Part shown: piece by piece, positions 9,268 to 17,765 of the stretch
Numbering within the stretch: the stretch's first letter is position 1
How the letters are laid out: each line of letters begins with the position of its first letter
Assembly (NCBI RefSeq): GCF_004798935.1
Contig: NZ_RAHT01000004.1
Span: forward strand, 248,001-312,000
Reading direction: 5' to 3'
Length of the DNA: 64,000 bases
DNA from: Ningiella ruwaisensis
GTDB taxonomy: Bacteria; Pseudomonadota; Gammaproteobacteria; Enterobacterales; Alteromonadaceae
Position numbers and translations under genes: made by a program
Notes under the pieces: generated by a model
Seen by the model: only the letters and a program-made list of their open reading frames with translations
Told to the model about the DNA's origin: nothing
The model's database searches: none

Positions 9268-10554
9268 CTATTTGTTGATACTGGCAAACGCAATATCTGC
9301 AGCATTAAGGGTGTCAGCAACAATATCGGAGGTATGCGCTTTTGAAACAAAACCTGCCTCGTAAGAGGCTGGAGCGAGGTATACGCCATTGTCCAACATT
9401 GCGTGATAAAACTGATTAAACTGCTTTGTGTTGCAGTTAATGGCTTGCTGGTAGTTTGTTACATGCTCTTCTTCGGTGAAGAAAATACCAAACATACTGC
9501 CCGCGATATTTACCGACATCGGAATACCGTGCTTGTGGGCAAGGTCTTTAAATCCATGTGCCAAAGTGGCCGTATTTTCAAAAATCGAATCGTAAAAACC
9601 ATCTACTGTTATTTGTCTAAGCGAAGCAAGTCCTGCTGCCATTGCAACCGGATTGCCCGACAAGGTACCTGCCTGATAGATAGGACCCGTTGGCGCAACG
9701 TGAGTGATGATCTCGCGTTTGCCGCCAAAGGCACCTACAGGCATGCCGCCGCCGATAACTTTGCCCAGGCAGGTCATATCAGGAATAACACCATAACGCT
9801 CTTGTGCTCCACCTCGTGAGACGCGAAAGCCGGTCATTACTTCATCAAAAATTAAAACGCTGTTATAGCGGTCGCAAATATCCCTTAATCCCTCTAAAAA
9901 TCCTTCAACAGGCGGTATACAATTCATGTTGCCGGCAACCGGCTCTACAATAATACAGGCTATATCATCACCGTGCTGTTCAAAGGCTTGAGCAACCGAG
10001 TCCAGATTATTAAACTCAACCGTGAGAGTGTGCTTGGCGTAATCGGCTGGCACACCTGGCGAACTTGGTACACCCAGTGTCAGCGCCCCTGAACCTGCTT
10101 TAACCAATAGAGCGTCTGCATGACCATGATAGCAACCTTCAAACTTTAAAATTTTGTCCTTGCCGGTGTAGCCTCTGGCAATGCGTATTGCGCTCATGGT
10201 TGCTTCTGTACCAGAATTTACCATGCGCACCATTTCCATTGACGGGACCACTGAGGCCACAAGTTCAGCCATTTCTACTTCGGCTTCTGTTGGCGCGCCG
10301 TAACTGAGCCCAAACTCACTGGCTGCTATTACGGCTTGTCTGATTTGCGCATTATTGTGTCCCAAAACCATCGGCCCCCAGGACTGAATATAATCAATAT
10401 ATCGATTGCCATCTACGTCCCACATGTAGGGGCCATCTGTCCGCTGAATAAAGCGCGGCGTTCCACCTACGGCTTTAAAGGCTCTGACCGGTGAATTTAC
10501 ACCGCCAGGAATGGTTTTTTGTGCGCGTTCAAATAGAATTTCGGATTTAGTCAT
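9268..10554 (-). CDS. hemL: Glutamate-1-semialdehyde 2,1-aminomutase
   Basis: This PLP enzyme converts glutamate-1-semialdehyde to 5-aminolevulinate, the last step of the C5 route to haem and other tetrapyrroles. At 428 residues it is full length. The PLP lysine is Lys265 in [11 protein letters not shown]. The metal/phosphate region FDEVMTGFR and the substrate-gating NSGTEATM segment are present. It starts 3 bp after pyrB ends and is followed 8 bp later by an adenylate cyclase gene, giving a tight three-gene operon. Confidence 0.95.
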   Translation of the reverse strand: MTKSEILFERAQKTIPGGVNSPVRAFKAVGGTPRFIQRTDGPYMWDVDGNRYIDYIQSWGPMVLGHNNAQIRQAVIAASEFGLSYGAPTEAEVEMAELVASVVPSMEMVRMVNSGTEATMSAIRIARGYTGKDKILKFEGCYHGHADALLVKAGSGALTLGVPSSPGVPADYAKHTLTVEFNNLDSVAQAFEQHGDDIACIIVEPVAGNMNCIPPVEGFLEGLRDICDRYNSVLIFDEVMTGFRVSRGGAQERYGVIPDMTCLGKVIGGGMPVGAFGGKREIITHVAPTGPIYQAGTLSGNPVAMAAGLASLRQITVDGFYDSIFENTATLAHGFKDLAHKHGIPMSVNIAGSMFGIFFTEEEHVTNYQQAINCNTKQFNQFYHAMLDNGVYLAPASYEAGFVSKAHTSDIVADTLNAADIAFASINK

Positions 10555-10557
10555 AAA

Positions 10558-11574
10558 CTATATGGTTCTCTTATTTGTGTACCAGTGGACGGGGCGATCA
10601 AAGTCTTTCACCTTATCTTCAACGCCGAGTGTCAGCGCAAAAAGTGCCATGCGAACTAATACCCCATTGTCGGTTTGTCGAAAAATAGCCAGATTAGGAT
10701 GCAGGTTTAGATCATTGTCTAGTTCGTTTGCTTCTGCTCGGGAATCTCGAGGCAGAGGATGCATTATCACGGTTTGAGACTTAAAATGCTGAGTATAAAT
10801 TTGCTGGTTCAGACGAAACTTGCCTCGATATTTATTGGCTTCGTCCTGTGAAGAAAAGCGCTCCTCTTGAATACGCGTTTGATAGCAAATATCAGCTTCG
10901 ACAATACCTTCTAATTGCTCACTGATCCTCAGCGTGTGTCCGGCGTTCTCAATTGCATCACACACGCTATCTGGCATCGCCAGATCTTTTGGTGAAATAA
11001 GCGTAAACTGCACATTAGAAAAGAGGGTAAGCATTTTTGCTAATGAATGTACGGTTCTGCCATATTTTAAATCGCCAATCATCGCAATATGCAAGTTATC
11101 GATACCGGCACCTGAGGCGGCGCGTTCTTTTGCGATGGTGTACAAATCAAGCAGTGCCTGCGTTGGGTGCTCATTCGCTCCATCTCCACCGTTAATAACC
11201 GGAACTCGGCTTCCCTGAGCAAATTCGCTTACCGAGCCTGCTTGTGGATGGCGCATGGCAATAATGTCACTATATCCCGACAAAACCCGAGCGGTATCGT
11301 ATAAAGATTCGCCCTTTGCCAAGGCAGAGTTACTCATACCGGTAGTCTCGCGTACCTCTCCACCGAGCAAATTAAATGCTGTACCAAAACTGACCCGTGT
11401 GCGCGTGCTGGCCTCAAAAAATAAGTTGCCTAAAATTGCACCGTCTAATACTTGCGTGCGTTTATCTCTGTTCGCGTAAGGGCGCATGGTATCGGCGACT
11501 GAAAACACCTTTTCAACCGCCTCGCGGTCAAATTGATTGACACTTAGTATATGCTGACCTGTAAAGCCTGACAT
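10558..11574 (-). CDS. pyrB: Aspartate carbamoyltransferase catalytic chain
   Basis: Catalyses the committed step of pyrimidine synthesis: carbamoyl phosphate plus L-aspartate to carbamoyl aspartate. The carbamoyl-phosphate loop STRTR (56-60) and the HPTQALLDLY block (136 onward) are clear. At 338 residues it is longer than the ~310-residue E. coli chain, and the HPLPR region continues into an extended C-terminal tail (DRPVHWYTNK). No pyrI regulatory gene follows; hemL does. It may therefore belong to the class that works without the E. coli-type regulatory chain. It is the promoter-proximal gene of pyrB-hemL-cyclase. Confidence 0.93.
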   Translation of the reverse strand: MSGFTGQHILSVNQFDREAVEKVFSVADTMRPYANRDKRTQVLDGAILGNLFFEASTRTRVSFGTAFNLLGGEVRETTGMSNSALAKGESLYDTARVLSGYSDIIAMRHPQAGSVSEFAQGSRVPVINGGDGANEHPTQALLDLYTIAKERAASGAGIDNLHIAMIGDLKYGRTVHSLAKMLTLFSNVQFTLISPKDLAMPDSVCDAIENAGHTLRISEQLEGIVEADICYQTRIQEERFSSQDEANKYRGKFRLNQQIYTQHFKSQTVIMHPLPRDSRAEANELDNDLNLHPNLAIFRQTDNGVLVRMALFALTLGVEDKVKDFDRPVHWYTNKRTI

Positions 11575-11680
11575 GGTTCTCGATGATTAAGTTAGAATGG
11601 CCCAGAGTGTATCAAACTATGGTATTTGTATGCGAGAAAAGGCGATAAATTTGAGCAAAATTGAGTAAACATTCCAAGTG

Positions 11681-12328
11681 CTATTGCATCAAGTGTCTGA
11701 TTATCAGCACGGTTTTCTGCGCACAACGATTCGCTTTCCTTTGTATAGCGGCATCATCCAATTGAAAAGGCATGTGCAGTAATGAGCGCATATGATATTC
11801 ACCTTTCAAGAGGTTGAAAAAATCGACTGCCGCCTCATGCGCCAAATTTTTTTCCAGTTGTGATTCGGGGTGATTTTGAAAGAGTTGGCAGATAAGCTCG
11901 ATACTATGAACTGGCCCGGCATCATAAAAAAGCTTTGCCACATGAGGCGCATTTGATGCTTCTCCGATAACCGCATTATACATTGCGATCACCTGCTCAT
12001 CGCTTAAAAGCCTAATAAATTTGTCGGCAAACTGAGTGAGAATGGACCTTAGTGACCGACTTGCGTCACAAATACTGACGGTTTCAAGTTGATATGCAAT
12101 GCACTTGCTTTCTATGACCGCGTTATACAGCGCATCTTTGTTTTTAAAATGGGAGTAAACGGTTTGCTTTGACACATCACTGGACTTGGCCACCATTTCC
12201 ATTGAAGTGCGCTCATAGCCGTGGCTGAGAAATAGCTCTCCGGCGCTTTCAAGGATTTGTTTGCGCTTTTCCGCGCTTTTTGGCCTTCCTGGGGTGCTTT
12301 TTTTAATTTCTGTGGTAGCAGATGCCAT
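11681..12328 (-). CDS. TetR-family repressor of the adjacent RND pump
   Basis: A 215-residue TetR/AcrR regulator. The N-terminal DNA-binding domain (about 15-65) shows ILESAGELFLSHGYERTSMEMVAKSSDVSKQTVYSHFKNKDAL spread over its helix-turn-helix. The C-terminal part would bind a ligand. It is divergent from the RND efflux genes, and a perfect 15-bp palindrome lies between the two starts. By analogy with AcrR/MexR-type arrangements it likely represses the pump and perhaps itself. The ligand cannot be read from the sequence. Confidence 0.88.
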   Translation of the reverse strand: MASATTEIKKSTPGRPKSAEKRKQILESAGELFLSHGYERTSMEMVAKSSDVSKQTVYSHFKNKDALYNAVIESKCIAYQLETVSICDASRSLRSILTQFADKFIRLLSDEQVIAMYNAVIGEASNAPHVAKLFYDAGPVHSIELICQLFQNHPESQLEKNLAHEAAVDFFNLLKGEYHMRSLLHMPFQLDDAAIQRKANRCAQKTVLIIRHLMQ

Positions 12329-12422
12329 GATTATTACTCGCTTTAGAATGGCTTCAGGCGCTTACTCAACATCATAAGCGTTCAATGTAAAATCGCAAGA
12401 TAATAAAAATTAACATTAATAG

Positions 12423-12446
12423 ACTAGACAGTCTAGTATTTATAAT
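12423..12446 (+). promoter_or_regulatory. TetR operator palindrome overlapping the efflux promoter
   Basis: ACTAGAC-A-GTCTAGT (12423-12437) is a perfect inverted repeat, typical in size for a TetR dimer. Four bases further is a consensus -10 TATAAT (12441-12446) reading toward the efflux genes, so a bound repressor would cover the -35/spacer. No good -35 hexamer is visible. Confidence 0.65.
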
Positions 12447-12492
12447 CTAGCATTGATCTCCATCAAGGTTTAACAGAGCAAGAGCGCTTACC

Positions 12493-13797
12493 ATGTCATC
12501 TCAATCCGGGCCTTCTCCTATCAAACAGCCTAATACCGAGAATCAGCAGGCTTCATCGCATGCTGATCGCAAAACTCTGGGAAAGGGACTGACACTGTTA
12601 TTGGGAATAAGCCTTGTTAGTTTCCTGTCATTGGGTCTGTTGATGTTTGCTACAGGTGACGGATTAAGTCAGGCCTATTCAGATGACGAACTTGCTGTGC
12701 TGGAAAACTCAACCGTGCACATCGCGCCTATCAGTCTACAGTCAAGTTTTCAGCGAAAGCGCAGCGTTTACGGAACGGTAGAGTCTGCTCTGTTTGCCGA
12801 TCTAGGGTTTGAACTTGCAGGTGTCCTTAAGCACGTGTTGGTAGAAGAAGGCGAACAGGTTGAAAAAGGACAGGTGCTCGCACAGTTGGATATCACAAGG
12901 CTTGAAGCAAGAAGAGTCGAGCTTAAAGCCAGTTTGCAACGCGCAAACGCCGATGCAAAATTGGCTGAGCTTTCTTTAAAACGTATCGCAGATTTAGTCA
13001 GCAGAGAGCTCGAGCCTAAGCAGCGTCTGGATGAGAGTGAGGCTGTGCTTGATGCGGCGCTTGCTGTGGTAAATGAAGTCGAAGCGCGCTTAGACAGCCT
13101 CGCGGTAGAAATCGCTAAATCGAGCTTGATTGCGCCTTTTGACGGACAGGCGCTTCGTCAAATTGTTGATGAGGGTACGGTCTTAAGTAGCGGCCAGGCA
13201 GTTTTTACGCTTTTATCAGATAGCGCACTTGAAGCTCGCTTTGGTTTGCCCGAGCGCGTTGCTTTTGGTCTTTCTCCCGGAGATAGCTATATGCTGGAAC
13301 TCGGGGAGTCTACAATTCCGGCCACTGTAAAATCGGTTGCGCGCCAGCGAAACCTGTCTACACGTACGATTGATACGCTTTTTGAAATTGATAAAAGTGA
13401 CTTGAGTTTTGAGCAGCTTGCATCAATGGTGAGTGGTGATTTGGTAAAAATATCAGTATACATTGAACAAGAAAAGCGAGGCACGTGGGTACCGGTAAGT
13501 GCATTGGCCAGCGGAGTAAGGGGGTTATGGACGCTTCTGGTTTACGATGATGATAGTGAACGATTACTGACCAGAACCGTTTCTTTGGAGCATTTAGACG
13601 GTGATCGCGCTTTTGTATCAGGCACTATTGCACCAGGAGATAGGATTGTTATCAGTGGCACGCACCGATTTACGCCTAATCAGCGAGTATCGAATATTGT
13701 GGAGCGAGATAATCCAGCGCTAGCCAGCGAAACAGGCAGCGAGCCAATCAATCCGCTGCAAAAGTATGCTCAGCGAAAGGTCGATGAAGTTTTATGA
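12493..13797 (+). CDS. RND efflux periplasmic adaptor (membrane fusion protein)
   Basis: A 434-residue HlyD/AcrA-type adaptor that links an inner-membrane RND pump to an outer-membrane channel. It has a ~30-residue cytoplasmic N terminus and one membrane helix (about 31-52) instead of a lipobox. A lipoyl-like half-motif follows (GVLKHVLVEEGEQVEKGQVLAQLD split across the hairpin), then an alpha-helical coiled coil (about 135-200), the second lipoyl half (IAPFDGQA) and beta-barrel/membrane-proximal parts. Its stop overlaps the permease start by 4 bases (ATGA), showing translational coupling. No outer-membrane TolC-like gene is in the window. The operator upstream suggests TetR control. Confidence 0.88.
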   Translation: MSSQSGPSPIKQPNTENQQASSHADRKTLGKGLTLLLGISLVSFLSLGLLMFATGDGLSQAYSDDELAVLENSTVHIAPISLQSSFQRKRSVYGTVESALFADLGFELAGVLKHVLVEEGEQVEKGQVLAQLDITRLEARRVELKASLQRANADAKLAELSLKRIADLVSRELEPKQRLDESEAVLDAALAVVNEVEARLDSLAVEIAKSSLIAPFDGQALRQIVDEGTVLSSGQAVFTLLSDSALEARFGLPERVAFGLSPGDSYMLELGESTIPATVKSVARQRNLSTRTIDTLFEIDKSDLSFEQLASMVSGDLVKISVYIEQEKRGTWVPVSALASGVRGLWTLLVYDDDSERLLTRTVSLEHLDGDRAFVSGTIAPGDRIVISGTHRFTPNQRVSNIVERDNPALASETGSEPINPLQKYAQRKVDEVL

Positions 13798-16700
13798 GCC
13801 TTTCAGCACAAAAAGAGCCAAATCAGAGCCAAACAGAACCCTGGTACACGGCGTTTTTTCGAAACGGTCATCTGCTCGCTTTAAGCATAGTGATACTGTT
13901 GGTAGCAGGCTTGTCTGCCATTCAAAGTCTCCCCCGACTTGAAGACCCTCGCATTGATTTACGCAATGTCCTTGTGCTTACAAGTTATCCTGGTGCTTCT
14001 GCAGAGCGAGTAGAAGCCTTGGTCACCGATGTCCTTGAAGATGAGCTAAGACAACTGTATGAAATAAAGGAAATAAAATCGACATCTAAAGCCGGGTTTT
14101 CATCCTTGTCGATTGAACTGCAAGACTGGGTCGATAATAACACTAACCAGCAAATTTTCTCTAAAATCCGTGACGCCATTGATGATGCCTCAAACAGGTT
14201 TCCACCGGGCGCACAGGCGCCTATTCTGGAAGACAAACGAGGAGCAACAGCCTTTACCGTCATCTACGCAATAGAAGCACAATACTCCGACTCCAACGAC
14301 ATCACCATTAATGCCCGAATGGCAGAAGAATTTGCAGATCTGTTGCGAAATATCAGTGGAACTGAATTAGTCCGGATTTATGGAGCGCCACAGGAAGAAA
14401 TTACCGTTACGCTTGATGCACAAAAACTTGCCCTTGCTGGTATGACATTGCAAGAGGTAAGTGAACGAATTCAAAGTTCAGATGCAAAATTACCGGCGGG
14501 TGTCTTGTACAATCAGCAAAGAGACATTCGTGTGCAGGTAGCAGAGCCACTGGAGTCGCTTTCTGCAATCCAGAGCACTCCAATTATTACCCAAAGGGGC
14601 GATTATTTGCGTTTAGGGGATATCGCAGACGTATCAAGACAAGCCCAGCTACCCGTCTCCGAAATTGCACTGCTAAATTCTACCCGGACAATTTTTGTCG
14701 CCGCACGCATGCAAACTACGGTGAGAGTAGATAAGTGGACCGCCGCTATTCAAAACAAAGCACAGCAATTCAACGAGCAATTTAATGGCAGTTATCAAGC
14801 GAATCTGATTTTTGAACAAAATAGATATACACAGGCTCGACTTACCGAACTAAGTGGAAATCTACTGCTCGGTTCAATTGTGGTTGTGCTTGTTGTGATG
14901 TTTTTTATGGGCATAAAAGCCTCTGGAATCGTTGGGTTGGCACTTCCTTTATGTGCGGCTTTTGCAGTATTCAGCTTGAGTTTTTTCAATCAGCAAATTC
15001 ATCAGATGTCCATATTTGGGATCATTATCGCAATTGGTTTGCTGATTGATAACGCGATAGTTATCACCGATGAAATTCGCTTAAACTTGCAAGACCAAAG
15101 CTTGAGCAGGTTAGAAGTGCTTAATAAAAGCATACGACATCTTTTTTCACCATTATTTGCCTCTACCTTAACCACCATTTTAGGTTTTATGCCGGTGTTT
15201 TTATTAAATGGAAATATCGGCGATTTTATTGGTGGAATTGCAATAAGCGTTGTTATGGCCCTAATCGGTTCTTTAAGTATCTCCTTGACCATCATTGCTG
15301 CACTTGCTGCCAGATACCTGCCAAGAGATGCGTCTACTGAACATGCCTGGTATCGAAGAGGGTTTCAATTGCCAAGCGTTTCAAGGGCTTTCGCCAGTTT
15401 ACTTGCACGGTTTGTGCAAGCCCCGATGATTGTTTTGCCAGTGATTATTGCTTTTTGTTTAAGTGGTTTTTTACTTTCCAAGCAACTGGAAAACGTATTT
15501 TTCCCTAGTGCCGATCGTGATCAGTTTGAAATGTACGTATTTATGCCGCCGGGCACAGGTATTGACCGGACTTATCAAACTGTGAGAGAGATTGACAATT
15601 ACCTCATTAAAAAAGAGGGTATTGCCCAACTCACATGGCTAGTGGGAGCGTCCACACCCTCTGTTTACTACAACCAGGTGATGACCAGAGATAATAGTTC
15701 AGAGTTTGCAAATGCGGTTTTCACGGCCCAAAGCGTTGCACACGCCGAGAAGCTTGTACGTAATATGCACTTTGAGATGCAAAACCGTTTTCCAGAAGCA
15801 AAAATTGTTGTGCGCAAATTTGGTCAGGGGCCACCTATTGCGGCGCCTATCGAAGTCGATATTTATGGTCCAGACTTAAACAGACTTGATGAGCTCGGTC
15901 AGCAGGTTCGCCTGGCCATGACAAAAGTGCCTGGCTTAACGCAATCAACGGCCTCAATTGAAATAAACGAAGCGCAACTTCGATTTGATGTGAGCGAAAG
16001 TACCAGTTATTTAGCACAGCTGTCATTAAACGACATTGCGCAACAATTACAAACAGCGCTTGCCGGCAGAACGGGCGGAACCATCGTACAGGGGACCGAA
16101 GAACTGCCTGTCAGAGTGCGCATCAATGATTCTCAAAGAGGGCAATTATCAGACGTTGAAGCATTGCCATTGATCAACCGAAATGTCGCGTCAACAGGCC
16201 CATTGGGCGTTTCCAGCCTTGGTAACTTTGTAATTGAGCCAAGTATTAGTGGTATTACCCGAGAAAATTCCGAGCGCGTTAATAAAATACAAGCTTATTT
16301 ACTTCCCTCAGTGCCTGCAATTACAGCCAGCAATCGTTTAAAAGAAGAGTTAGAGGAAGTGGGTTTATCTTTGCCTCCTGGCTATCGCCTGAAAATGGCA
16401 GGTGATGCGGATGAACAACAACAAGCAATAGGACAATTGGCAACTTACGCGCCTGTGCTACTTGTATTAATGGTCACCTCCCTGATATTGAGTTTTTCAA
16501 GTGTGAGATTTGCAGGTGTGATTGTGCTTGTGGCTATTTTATCGGTGGGACTAGGCTTTTTTAGTTTATGGCTTTCTGGCTTACCTATCGGATTTAATCC
16601 GCTTTTAGGGAGTGCAGGACTTATAGGTGTGGCAATTAATGGCTCAATTGTTGTCATCGCATCCATAGCCAGTAATCCAGATGCGATGAAAGGGCATGTT

Positions 16701-16952
16701 GCAGCCATCGTGGACGAAACAATGAGTTGCTCTCGTCACATCCTGTCGACGACCTTTACCACCGTGGGTGGCTTGATCCCATTATTACTTTTTAGTGAAG
16801 GCAGCTTTTGGCCTCCGCTTGCAGTAGTTTTGGCTGGGGGTGTTGGCTTTTCTGTGATACTTTCTCTGGTGTTTACTCCAACAATCATTACATTTTTATG
16901 TCGTTTAAGAGAAAAGCGCAAAGCATATATGACACGAGTATTCAGCAATTAG
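13794..16952 (+). CDS. RND efflux permease (HAE-type)
   Basis: A 1052-residue inner-membrane RND transporter with the usual two repeats: one helix, a large periplasmic loop, then a bundle of helices, twice. It would export drugs or other amphiphiles using the proton gradient together with the adaptor gene before it. In helix 4 the proton-relay pair is Asp419-Asn420 (GLLIDNAIV), against Asp-Asp in AcrB. In helix 10 the relay Lys of AcrB is Asn949 (GVAINGSIV). The permease thus belongs to a branch with a reduced relay. The substrate cannot be predicted. It is likely de-repressed when the neighbouring TetR protein binds its ligand. Confidence 0.88.
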   Translation: MSLSAQKEPNQSQTEPWYTAFFRNGHLLALSIVILLVAGLSAIQSLPRLEDPRIDLRNVLVLTSYPGASAERVEALVTDVLEDELRQLYEIKEIKSTSKAGFSSLSIELQDWVDNNTNQQIFSKIRDAIDDASNRFPPGAQAPILEDKRGATAFTVIYAIEAQYSDSNDITINARMAEEFADLLRNISGTELVRIYGAPQEEITVTLDAQKLALAGMTLQEVSERIQSSDAKLPAGVLYNQQRDIRVQVAEPLESLSAIQSTPIITQRGDYLRLGDIADVSRQAQLPVSEIALLNSTRTIFVAARMQTTVRVDKWTAAIQNKAQQFNEQFNGSYQANLIFEQNRYTQARLTELSGNLLLGSIVVVLVVMFFMGIKASGIVGLALPLCAAFAVFSLSFFNQQIHQMSIFGIIIAIGLLIDNAIVITDEIRLNLQDQSLSRLEVLNKSIRHLFSPLFASTLTTILGFMPVFLLNGNIGDFIGGIAISVVMALIGSLSISLTIIAALAARYLPRDASTEHAWYRRGFQLPSVSRAFASLLARFVQAPMIVLPVIIAFCLSGFLLSKQLENVFFPSADRDQFEMYVFMPPGTGIDRTYQTVREIDNYLIKKEGIAQLTWLVGASTPSVYYNQVMTRDNSSEFANAVFTAQSVAHAEKLVRNMHFEMQNRFPEAKIVVRKFGQGPPIAAPIEVDIYGPDLNRLDELGQQVRLAMTKVPGLTQSTASIEINEAQLRFDVSESTSYLAQLSLNDIAQQLQTALAGRTGGTIVQGTEELPVRVRINDSQRGQLSDVEALPLINRNVASTGPLGVSSLGNFVIEPSISGITRENSERVNKIQAYLLPSVPAITASNRLKEELEEVGLSLPPGYRLKMAGDADEQQQAIGQLATYAPVLLVLMVTSLILSFSSVRFAGVIVLVAILSVGLGFFSLWLSGLPIGFNPLLGSAGLIGVAINGSIVVIASIASNPDAMKGHVAAIVDETMSCSRHILSTTFTTVGGLIPLLLFSEGSFWPPLAVVLAGGVGFSVILSLVFTPTIITFLCRLREKRKAYMTRVFSN

Positions 16953-17039
16953 CAAAATGGTGGAAAACCGATTGTGCTTTTTGCTTGAGAATGCGGTATA
17001 TCATCATATGGGCTTTGTTAATGATGATAATGTACTTTT

Positions 17040-17765
17040 ATGTCTTCCTCTGAAGTAAGCACAAATGAAAACGAAGACGCGATTTTTATTCGCGGGATAT
17101 CGGCTACCAATGGATTAACCACACTGCTTATCGGCTCTGCAGGTGTGAGCCTTGGCGCAATTATGATTGTATTTTTACCGCCGTTGTTTTTCCTCGCCGG
17201 CGTACTGATTATTGCTGCTGGCATCATTGCACTCACGATGGGTTTTTTTAAAATCAGAGAGCCGAAATACAGTCTCGAAATTACCCGAGAGTCGGTCACT
17301 TACCACCATCGCTTAGGCAGGTGGACCTTGCACTGGGAAAATATTCAACGCGTCGATGTACCGCGCGTCCATCGCGGTTTCGAACATGTGGACTTAGAAA
17401 TGGTTGGATTTAGACTCAAAGAGCCTGAACGCTTTTTATCTCAGATTTCACCACGCTTAATTACGCATTTGCTAATGGAGCAACGTCCACTGGTTGCGCA
17501 AATAGAGCGTAGCAATTGCGAAGGGGGCAGGTGTTATGGTGATGACCTCATCGAAGATGCCAAATACAAGACAAAAGAGGGAACGATTCTGCGAGGCGTT
17601 ACGGCAATGTTTGCCAATCGCATGCGAAAACTACAAACCGGTTTAGGTTATGATGTATTCATTTCAACAAATGAACTTGATAGAAGCGCAGAGGAATTTG
17701 TCATGCTGATTCGAGAATGCCACGACAACGTAAAACAACTACAAATTGAAAAAGTCTCAAATTAA
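17040..17765 (+). CDS. DUF2982 membrane protein
   Basis: A 241-residue protein of unknown function that I assign to DUF2982, a family I associate with Alteromonadales and Vibrio. Two membrane helices (about 25-68) are followed by a cytoplasmic domain. That domain has a PH-like look (YSLEITRESVTYHH, then WENIQRVDVPRV) and a conserved-looking C-terminal block GVTAMFANRMRKLQTGLGYD followed by LDRSAEEFVMLI. It starts 87 bp after the RND permease and could be part of that transcript. It ends tail to tail with the hybrid kinase gene, overlapping by 9 bases. Family assignment is from memory. Confidence 0.65.
   Translation: MSSSEVSTNENEDAIFIRGISATNGLTTLLIGSAGVSLGAIMIVFLPPLFFLAGVLIIAAGIIALTMGFFKIREPKYSLEITRESVTYHHRLGRWTLHWENIQRVDVPRVHRGFEHVDLEMVGFRLKEPERFLSQISPRLITHLLMEQRPLVAQIERSNCEGGRCYGDDLIEDAKYKTKEGTILRGVTAMFANRMRKLQTGLGYDVFISTNELDRSAEEFVMLIRECHDNVKQLQIEKVSN

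Noticed and set aside
9400-9820. 138-residue plus-strand frame inside hemL
   Set aside because: Antisense shadow of a highly conserved gene.
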